The notes beneath the pieces were generated by a model. The model did no database searches, was not told the DNA's origin, and saw only the letters and a list, made by a program, of their open reading frames with translations. A stretch of DNA of 64,000 nucleotides from Embiotoca jacksoni (taxonomy: Eukaryota; Chordata; Actinopteri; Embiotocidae), in the NCBI GenBank assembly GCA_022577435.1, contig JAKOON010000095.1, positions 629,967 to 693,966 on the forward strand, given 5' to 3'. The translations under genes were made by a program, and so were the position numbers. Shown here piece by piece: positions 11,911-22,000 of this stretch; position 1 is the first letter of the stretch, and each line of letters begins with the position of its first letter.

Positions 11911-12344
11911 GGCTGTCACTTGGGTGGGAGTTATTTTTAGATTCAGCTAATAACTGCAATGAGATACAAACCACAACATAAGTTTTTGTTTCACTATTTC
12001 ATTCTATTTTCTATCTCATGACCAGACTGTGGCCTTCCTGTCTTTAACTGTGCTGCAGATTAATGGTGATGGAGTGTGAAGAAGGCTTCAAACCCATCAA
12101 ACACAGTTATAACCAGAGTCATAATTAGAGCTGCAGAAAACGCCCAGAGAGATAAAACCCACGTCCACATCCTGTCACATCACAGCCAGAAAGTCATGTC
12201 GGGAGCTCACTGTCGTAAAATGGATATCTGCACATCAGCTGCACGCACAGATTTGTAGCTGAGTCACCACAACCAGAGCAGAGACGGACAAACTGCTGTG
12301 GTCACAGTCTTTTCTATGGAAGTAGACAAACTGAAGCAGAAAGT

Positions 12345-12895
12345 TAAAGTGAACATTTATGACAAATTTGAAGAAATTCCCTCCAGGTGTTCCTGAAATA
12401 TCACGTTCACGAGCCAAGCAAATGTGACGCGACAGTGACTTTCACCTTTGACCTTTGACCACCAAAACTTTATCAGTTCATCGTTGGTACCAAGTGAATG
12501 TTTTTGCCAAGTTTAAAGAAATCCCCTCAAGGAGTTCTTGAGATATTGCGTTCATGAGAACGGGACAGACAAATGAGAGGGACATGAGGTCGCGGTGAAC
12601 TTGAACTTTGACCTTTGACCACCAAACTCTAATCAGTTCATTCTTGAAGCCGAGTGAACGATTGTGTCACATTGGAAGAAATTCCATCCAGGCGTTCCTG
12701 AGATATCACGTTCACATGAATATGTAGCACTGAGGTCACAGTGACCTTGACCTTTGACCTTTGCCAACCAAAATCTATTAGGTTCATTCTTGGTATCAAG
12801 TGAATGTTCGTGCCCAGTTTGAAAAAGAATCCCTGAAGGCATTCTTGAGATATCGCGCTCACAAGAACGGGACGACTGGACTTCATGCCGAGGCA
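12345..12895 (+). repeat. Nuclear-receptor-motif repeat family, about four units of 150 bases
   Basis: The marker gaaatTCCxTCxAGGxxTTC followed by TGAGATATCxCGTTCAC recurs near 12373, 12518, 12672 and 12826, a spacing of about 145-155 bases. Each unit carries a tgacctttgaccacc-type stretch; perfect TGACCTTTGACC occurs at 12449, 12609 and 12748. Confidence 0.8.
12734..12759. promoter_or_regulatory. Estrogen-response-type palindrome plus DR1 upstream of lectin B
   Basis: GGTCACAGTGACC (12734-12746) is followed one base later by TGACCTTTGACC (12748-12759). Together they also make a TCAAGGTCA extended half-site on the minus strand. They lie about 1.85 kb upstream of the copy B start. Confidence 0.5.
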
Positions 12896-14828
12896 TCAAA
12901 TGAAGGAACGTAAAAGTTTAGTATGAATTTGTTTCCTTAATTGTTATTAGTATTTGTTTTGGTGGTTACACTGGAGTTTTTTTGTTTGGACCAGATTTCT
13001 ATAATATGTTTTGTTTTTGCTAGTTTACGTTGCATATTTACCAAGTTAATTGGGAGTTGCCTTGGTAATATGCCTCCATTAACGTAGGGGGCGGAGCTTC
13101 TGAAGGAGCACAGACAGGAGGTGGCAGGTATCTATTTGTTCGGTCGGTGAGTTTACATACCGTAAATCTTTCTCCAGACTCATCGACTTCACCTTTAAAA
13201 ACAGGAAATCTGGACAAAATATGCCCAAATTATCAACGACGGCCAGTTAACGTTAGGAAGATGAAAAATAAAGTTTATTATTGTTAGAAATGGTATTAAA
13301 AATGCTCAAAATAGAGAAGTACAGTACATTAACAAAATCTATTGAGTAACTCTTCACCCCTGGAATAATAAACACGTGTCCAAATACAGGAGATGACATT
13401 AGGATGTATAATCTCTGCAGTCGGCTGATCTGAGGTCAGATTAAAACCACCACACAAACATTAAACAGGTTTAATCCTCGTTATCGGTTTAATCCTGTTT
13501 CTGTCTGAGGCGGTTCGACCTCAGATCAGATCTGTGATGTCTGCGGAGGCGAGTCATGTGACCTCATGAAGACCTTCCAACATCCTGCGTTCATACTGAC
13601 CTACAAAATAAGAGTTTGTTGTGCAAACTTAATAAAATAAGTAAAGAGGATCCACCGACTGACGGCCTGAGATCATATCAAACATCCAGTCGAGGGAAAA
13701 TAAAACTCAAACCAGGTCACACGCTTCAGATTAAAGAGGAATACGTTTTCAGACGATCCTCCAGTCTGTTTACCTGTAAACAAGCTGCTCATGAACCACA
13801 ACTATAACGTCTGGATCAGACAAGCGAAGATCGGAGAATTATCAACAACTTATGAACTGTAAAAGTGTTAAATTAGAAGTTTATATGTGGACATTGAAGG
13901 ACATTTAAAAAACTCTTTGTCCTGTAAAAACGTTGAACCGTCCGTCTGGAGTTTGGTTCAGTTGTGGAGAACAAACGTGGGAACTAGAATATTTATTAAT
14001 CATATTTTATTAGAGTCGCTGTAAAAACCAAAAAACAAATAAAACAAAACACAACAAGGGTGACTTATTGTTTCACTTTATGGAGGTTAACACATTTATT
14101 ATTTGAACTTTATAAATTTAATGTTCCTGCTGAGTTTCATATTTCTACCTTCAGCTGCAGTTATCAGTCAATTTATCAATTAGCCGATTAAGAGACATTA
14201 AAAATCTAAAACTGTTAACAGTTGATTATTCGTCATTTTTCAGGCACTAATTTCAAATATTTGATGGGTTTTGTGATTGGATTCTTTTTATTTTGAAACG
14301 TGTGAAGGATCTTCTGGGTTTGAACTTTGCAGGAATCTTTGGCCGTTTTTTAATTTTTAAATGTTTTTTTATGGTTTATTGACCAAATTTATTAATTGAA
14401 AATATATTTAAATATCTATAATGAAAGTAATCATTGCAGCACACTTTATTTTGTTGAATTTAATTTCGAGGGACAAAATTAACGTGTTTTTGTTTCCAGT
14501 TTAATGCATTGTAACTTTCAAATTAAGAGTATGAACAGCTCACTTCTTCTCTGTCGACGCCTTCGTCTGAAAACCGGGATTCAACATTTCCGTGTTCAGA
14601 CACAGAATCCGGATCGAAGTCTGAATCAGGATGAAGAGAAACAGTTAACAGAGACGGAGCGTCGATTCTCTGGATGACTGGAGCCGAACAAACCCCGTAA
14701 CACGGCAACAAAAGATCCACAATCCTCCTCTCCATCCTCCTCCTCCTCCTCCTCCTCCTCCTCCCCTTCCTCACCATCCCTCCTAAAAAAATATTTTAAA
14801 AAAAGAGGAGGAGTCCATTATGCAACCC
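12896..14828. other. AT-rich DNA before the assembly gap; no gene recognised
   Basis: Mostly unique AT-rich sequence. A minus-strand open stretch at 14523-14777 opens in a (GGA)n-type run and has no recognisable family, so it is not called. Confidence 0.4.
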
Positions 14829-14928
14829 NNNNNNNNNNNNNNNNNNNNNNNNNNNNNNNNNNNNNNNNNNNNNNNNNNNNNNNNNNNNNNNNNNNNNNNN
14901 NNNNNNNNNNNNNNNNNNNNNNNNNNNN
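14829..14928. other. Assembly gap (100 N)
   Basis: Exactly 100 N, a length often used as a placeholder for a gap of unknown size. It lies between the two arms of the lectin inverted duplication. Confidence 0.98.
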
Positions 14929-14935
14929 GACACAA

Positions 14936-15060
14936 ATGTGTTTTGACCTTTGACCCCCAAAATTAAACTTTCATCTTTGAGTCAAAGTGAATGTTTTTGC
15001 CAAATTTGAGGAAATTCCCTCAAGATGTTCGTGAGATGTCGTGTTTATCACAGATCAGAT
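14936..15060 (+). repeat. Nuclear-receptor-motif repeat family, partial copy at the gap edge
   Basis: Starts at the right edge of the N-gap with tttgacctttgacccccaaa and continues to aagatgttcgtgagatgtcg. The left part is probably hidden in the gap. Confidence 0.7.
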
Positions 15061-16000
15061 TAATTCAACAGCAGCAACATGTTCAGTTAAAATCTGAAAG
15101 TCTAAAACCATAAAAGAGGAAGTCCGTCTTCATACAAACACTTTTCTGTTTTTAGACACTTCTGCTTCTTCTGGAGTTCTTTGAATTTTCTCTTTTTCAC
15201 TTTTTAACTTGCTCAGAAATCGTTTCAGATAACTGAACTTCTTCCTTGGAAATTTTCTTTTTGTTTTTGGGTGTTTCACAGAATGAACACTGGTGACAGA
15301 TTAACTTCTTTTAAACTTCTACTCAACCATTAAACACAAAGCTTCATACTTACAGAGAAGCTCAGGTAAACTTGGGAACATATCCTCAGATGGGCAGGCC
15401 GGGCAATGTCCTATTTCGAGCCTGCCTTCATTCATAATTTTTTATTTTTTGCTTGTTTTTCTGTTTTTACAGGTTTAAAAATGTGCTGTTGAAATTACAA
15501 CTGTCCTCTCTGAGACATGAAGAAAGCCTCTTCAGTTCGGCATGAATAAAACCCACCAAGCACCTATCGTCACAGACTCACCTGTTAACTGCTATGATAT
15601 CTGGGGTAGATGGTGTAATCATGAAAAATATACCGAATTCCTTCATTATATGTGAGCCGAATTAAAGATTGGTTTATATACTACCGAAAAACAAGCATAT
15701 AAGATGTATTTAATTTGCACAATGCGCTGCCGAGTCACACGGAGCTGTTAAATACCCAATTTTGTAAATGGAGTTTGGCGTGACATCCGTCTCCTCCGCT
15801 GCGGAAAGTGTCGCGGCTGCAGCTGTCGTAACTGTAAACATTTTACGACAAGCCGTATTCCAGTCGGTACAGTGAGACCACACGTGAGTGTGTGAAAACT
15901 GTAAGTTAAAGGGCGGATTTTTCTCTTTCGTGCTTCACGGTGGGAAGTTTTCGCGGCGGCAGTTGGACACCGACTCTGTGCGGACAGCGACGCCGGCAGG
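15061..16000. other. Upstream region of dph5
   Basis: AT-rich until about 15770, then richer in CG dinucleotides up to the ATG (for example cgtctcctccgctgcgg), as expected for a housekeeping promoter and 5' UTR. No TATA box was identified. Confidence 0.5.
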
Positions 16001-19000
16001 ATGCTCTATCTGATCGGCCTGGGGCTCGGAGACGCCGCCGACATCACGGTGAAGGGTCTGCAGGCGGTGAAGAGCTGCTCCAGAGTTTACCTGGAGGCCT
16101 ACACGTCCATCCTGACCGTGGGCAAAGAAGCGCTGGTGAGTACACGCTTACTTTAAACTATTAAAATACAAAACGTAATTCAAGATCAATAATAATACGA
16201 ATTTTCGGTGCACTGTTTTTAAAACGGAAGTAAAATTGTTTAAAAACAGCTAAATGAAACCGATATAAGAAGATCAAATCTATGGTGGCCATTCGAGGAC
16301 AAAATACGTTATAAAAGTCAAAGCACAAACAGACGGTGAGAGGTCACCATGGAAACCAGGTCCAGAAAGAGATAACTGACATTAGATTAACATTTAAAGT
16401 GAAATTAAATGAAATAAAGGAGTTTCAGCAAAGTGAGGTGAGTTCGCCCGATGACACCGATGACAGGTGTTCAGGTGTTTCTTGGACCGGTTACTTTAAA
16501 AAGCTGCTCTGAAGGGGTTTTTGTCAATCAAACAGACACGCCCCCCAAAAACAGGTGTTCTTGAATCTTCTTTTCTAATGAATGAGGGATTATTTTCAGA
16601 TGGACCTCCAGAAAACTAATAAGAAGGAGTGACTTTAGCTAACAACACCGAGATAACTGATGGACACATTTTATTCACTTTGGATTTGATGGTAATGGTT
16701 TTGGTTTTGATCGTCAAAGGTCAACGTCAGTATGACCTCTTGTTCGTCCGATCCGTTTGTCCTGTTCTTGTAGTTGTGTATGAACCCTCCAGGTTTTGGA
16801 ATTGATCTTTTTTTGCAGCAACACTTGTATGAGTTTGGACAGATATGCTTGTAAACTACAACTTGACTGGTTGGTGGAGGCGTACAACAGCTCGGCAGTA
16901 ATTCTAGTTTGAAAATGTTTCAGGTTTTACCATCAAACAAGAGATTTAGAGATGAAATAAACACCTAAAAAGACAAAAACAGAAATGAAAAGTTTTTGAG
17001 TGAATGTGACGTCCTCCACAATGACTGGGCTCAGGTGGAGCCCAGGACGGCCTGCCTGCTGCACTTAAGCCTTATAATAGCAGGAAAATCTTGAATGTAA
17101 TGAAATCGTCCACTTTTTATTGTTGTCATTTGTTTGTCTGGAGTCAAAGTGAACATTTGTACCAAATTGCAAGAAGGTCCCTCATAGTGATCCTGAGATA
17201 TCGTGTTCACAGGAATAGCAAAGACATGAGGTCACAGTGACCTTGAAGTTTGACCTTTGACCACCGAACTCTAATCAGTTCATCTTTGAGGCAAAGTTAA
17301 CGATTGTGCCCTGTGAAGAAATTCCCTCCAGGCGTACCTGAGTTATCATGTTTATGAGAATACGTTGAGTTAGTGTCACATCATCCTCGACCTTCGATGG
17401 TTCCACGGAATCTTTTCCAACTTTGGCAGCAACGTTCACTTGGTCTTATGAATGAGCTGATTGGAGTTTGGGGGTCAAAGTTCAAGGTCGCTCTTACGAC
17501 ACATTCCTCCCATCCGGTCGTCCCATTCTCATGGAAACAATATCGCAGGAACACTTCACTTCGTTCAAACAGTTTGCTGCTCTGGAAGAAAGACAAATTT
17601 CAGACGAATTTTCTGACAATAAAGACCAATGGAATCCAAAAACACGAGATATGTTACGATGCTGCTGTTTTCCTGAAGTTTGTGGATGACTTTGGTGCAG
17701 CTGTTTGGTGTTTTTTTACATCAAGCAAATTGTAAAAAGTTTTTAACAAAACACTATGCAATTTTTTTACCATTATTAGTACCATATCTGTATAAAAGTC
17801 ACTTCACAGATGACGGAAAAACAACACCCAAAAAGTCTGAAGACAAAACTGTCCACAATGACTCGGTTCAGGTGGTCCAGGTGGGCCAGGGGGTCAAGGT
17901 GGGCCAGGGGGTCCAGGTGGGCCAGGGGGTCCAGGTGGTCCAGGTGGTTCAGGTGGTCCAGGTGGTCCAGGTGGTTTCCAGGTGGTCCAGGTGGTTCAGG
18001 TGGTCCAGGGAGTTTCCAGGTGGTCCACGGGGTCCAGGTGGGCCAGGTGGTCCAGGTGGTTCAGGTGGTTCAGGTGGGTCAGGTGATTTCCAGGTGGTCC
18101 AGGTGGTCCAGGTGGGCCAGGTGGTCCAGGTGGTTCAGGTGGTTCAGGTGGGTCAGGTGGTTTCCAGGTGGTCCAGGTGGTTTCCAGGTGGTTTCCAGGT
18201 GGTTTCCAGGTGGTCCAGGTGGTTTCCAGGTGGTTTCCAGGTGGTTTCCAGTGGGTCCAGGGGGTCCAGAGGGTCCACGTGGTCCAGGTGGTTTCCAGGT
18301 GGTTTCCAGGACTGCCCGGCTGCTGCACCTCAGCTTTGGAATGAAAACCGTCAATGCAAATAGTCCAGTTTTATCATCATTATTAGTTTGTTTTCCAGAG
18401 TTTTAAGGCCGAAAGCCTTTGAGGAGCCTGCGAGTGACCTTGACAGGATTTGATTTGCAAAGATCTAATTAGAATGTTGGAAGGACCTTGAGGCTTGTTT
18501 ATACGTATGCAAACGTCTCTTCAGTCCAATGTCAGAAAACCAAATCCCAGTCCCGTTCCTTCCAGAACACCTCTGAACCAAGATGAAGACACTCGTCCTC
18601 ACACTGCTCGTTCTTACAAGTGCTCGCTGTCTGTCTGCAAAACATGTTTTTATCGGAGACGGAATGTCCTGGTTTGAAGCTCAGGAGTACTGCAGGAAGT
18701 ACCACACTGACCTTTCACCCCTCAGCACCAAGCTGGAGAAAGACGTGTTCACAAACTCTGAGATTGGGAACAAAGTAGGATGGATCGGTCTCTACTGGGT
18801 TGGAGATGGATGGAGATGGTCAGGAGGAGACAATGCTACCTACACCTTCTGGCATGAGCAGAGGCCGTTTTATACACATGTATTATGGTACACGAGTGGA
18901 TGGTATAAAAGCCCTCCCTCCAATCGCCAAAACTTCTTCTGCTTGAACCTGGTGGTGGTGGAGGAGGAGAAGTCCTGGGAGGAGGCTCTGGAGCACTGCA

Positions 19001-22000
19001 GAGAGAACCACAAGGACTTCACCAGCCTGCTCTCCAAGACCGAGACCCTTCTGGCCCTGACGGAGATCCAGCACCAGCGCATCACTGACCGGGTGTGGAT
19101 CGGCCTGCGCTTCCTGGGGGACAGCTGGATCTGGGTGAACGGAGACCCTCTGGAGTACGAGGGCTGGTCCCAGGAAGGACATCAGGACCAACAGTGTCCA
19201 GTGTGGAACCGCTGTGGAGCTCTCACCAAAGAGGGACTGTGGGAGAACCGGGACTGCAGAGAGAGACTCAACTTCATCTGTGTCTGAGTGACGGAACAAG
19301 AAGTTGTAAAATCAGTAGAAATGCTTGCAGAGTTCGAATAGATTTTCAGTTTTAGCTCGTTTTTCATATCAGTAGTAAAGAATGTTATAGCTTGTTTTGG
19401 GTTTTTTATTTCAAAATAATCTCTCTGAACTGAAGACGTTCATGATTAATAACAGAATTGTTCTGAAACCCTCAGAAAAATAACCCCAAAAAACAGCACA
19501 AGAACCAACATCAAATGTCATAAAACTCATTAAATATGGACCAGAACTGGTGAAAAAAAACACATTTCTATCTAAAAAAAATTTTTTTTAAATTTAAATC
19601 GCAGCAAATACAGTATAATAATCATTCACCTGTTTATGTCAAGCTATCAATATAAGACTGTATGTAGACGTCTGTGTGACGCAGCAATCGTTTCCATTTT
19701 CCCTGCACTGTTTTCTGATGGTGGTTTTTATTTAAAGATATAACCAAAGTTCATATTATTTTTCATGTTTACAGATGGTGTTGTGCAGTGGTATTTACCT
19801 GATATTGATTTATAAGTTTACAATCTGTTTCCACCTTTGTTTAAGTAGGGAGATAAACTATGTATAATGTTCATTTTATTTCAGTTAATGTTCAACTGTT
19901 TTTCCCCCTTTATTGTAAGTTAAATACTTGTTCACCTACTTGTTATTACTCTGTTCATTTATTTAACGTGTCTTTGTGGTGTACACACCTGTTAGCCTGA
20001 GATGTACCAGCTGCTTTCTAAATATTCAATAAAAAAAAAAATAACTCGTGAAAAAAAACCAGCTTGATTAATCATCATTTTAAAAATGTCCTCATATCCC
20101 TGCAAAATATTTTTTTTATAATTTGATATAGTTTTTTTTAATATCAGGTCAAGTTTAGCATTTCCTCCGTCGTCGTCGTTGTGCTATTTTGGAGCCTGAT
20201 ATGACCATATTTGGACGAGCTGGGGAGGAGCGAGGGGCGGTTCTCCTGACTCTCTGCCCCGCCTACCTATACTAGAAACCTGACTGCACCACAGGCCTGT
20301 CAATCAAATAACCCCACCCTCAAACGGGTGAATTTATCTAATGACACCATAATGACTTGTGGAAAACATTTACTGACTTTGTGTTTCAAGAGAGAAGTTG
20401 GTGCTTTTTGAATGAGAGTCTATTGGAGCCGGAGGTGTTTTAGAGCCCCTGTTGGCCCTCAGTGGTATTACACGCTCCCGAAAGCTCTTTATTTAACTTC
20501 AGAGCTGAGACAAAGCGTCTGGTCCGCCCTGAACTTCCCAATCACAAAAACACCAAGCAAACAGAAGACAAAGGTCTACCGTGGGCTTCCAACTGGAAAC
20601 TGTAGAAACAAAAAGACTTCTCACTCCTACAACTGCTCACAAGTTGAAGATATTTACAAGCGCTTTGTACAAACTAAACAGGTTCGTCTACACAGGTTGA
20701 CCAGCATCAGCAACTTTACAAACCAAATCTAATTTTACTATCAAAATACAGCCATGCGCTGAAAACATAAACAAATGTAGGCATCCTGTTGGTAGAGTGA
20801 TGGAGGTGTTACCTGCTTTATTAGTGTGTAAAGTACTTCATTAGTGTGTAAAGTACTTCTTTAATGTGTAAAGTACTTCATTAGTGTGTAAAGTACTTCT
20901 TTAATGTGTAAAGTACTTCATTAGTGTGTAAAGTACTTCTTTAATGTGTAAAGTACTTCATTAGTGTGTAAAGTACTTCTTTAATGTGTAAAGTACTTCA
21001 TTAGTGTGTAAAGTACTTCATTAGTGTGTAAAGTACTTTATTAATGTGTAAAGTACTTCATTAATGTTAATGTGTAAAGTACTTCATCGGTGTGTAAAGT
21101 ACTTCTTTAATGTGTAAAGTACTTCATTAGTGTTAATGTGTAAAGTACTTCATCGGTGTGTAAAGTACTTCATCGGTGTGTAAAGTACTTCTTTAATGTG
21201 TAAAGTACTTCATTAGTGTGTAAAGTACTACATTAGTGTGTAAAGTACTTCTTTAATGTGTAAAGTACTTCATTAGTGTGTAAAGTACTTTATTAATGTG
21301 TAAAGTACCCTATTAGTGTGTAAAGTACTCCATTAGTGTGTAAAGTACTTTATTAATGTGTAAAGTACTTCATCGGTGTGTAAAGTACTTCATCGGTGTG
21401 CTAACTGTGGTCCTCAGGAGGAGTACTACGGGAAGCAGCTGATCCTGGCAGACAGAGATCTGGTTGAACAAGAAGCTGAAGACATCCTGAAGGACGCCGA
21501 TGTGGCCGACGTGGCCTTCCTGGTGGTGGGCGACCCGTTCGGGTGAGTCACGCCGTCCACGTATCGGCACCGCAGACCGTATTGATCCCACCGGTCTGAG
21601 TTCTGCTGCGTCAGCGCGGTCTCGTCGGACCGCAGGGTTTCTGTCTGAGCGGCTCGACCTGGTTTCAGCAGATTTCTCCTCAGAACCGGCGGATTCCTCC
21701 GAGAGTTAATGACAGAGTGCCGAGCAGCTCGCCTGCTGCCTCCAACCCAACCGACTCGGACGGCTGGTTTCACCAGAATGTCGGTTTTACAGTTTACATG
21801 AGAAGAGAAGCTGCTGCTTCTAAAAATGGAGAAGTTTCTTTTCATCACACTGAGATTTGACCGCCGTGTGACCTCAACATCTGGATGTCAATCAAACAGC
21901 ATTCAACCAAAACCTGACCAAACACATCTGCACGAGTTAATGTCCACTTCACCGTCTGTAGGAACAGCGGGACAGCCCGGTGTCTGTGATGAGTTCACTG

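Larger units (their letters stand above)
16540..19760. repeat. Right arm of the inverted duplication, inside dph5 intron 1
   Basis: Inverted counterpart of 6520-11690, with a deletion of about 2.07 kb at the join near 17135. On one side of the join is the copy B upstream flank (ending ttgtttgtctg); on the other is the copy A far upstream flank (gagtcaaagtgaac). About 120 bases at 17732-17850 are absent from the matching place in the left arm (near 8408). Confidence 0.8.

Noticed and set aside
14523..14777. Minus-strand open frame of 84 codons beginning in an arginine run
   Set aside because: No recognisable family and it opens in a (GGA)n-type run next to the assembly gap; too weak to call.
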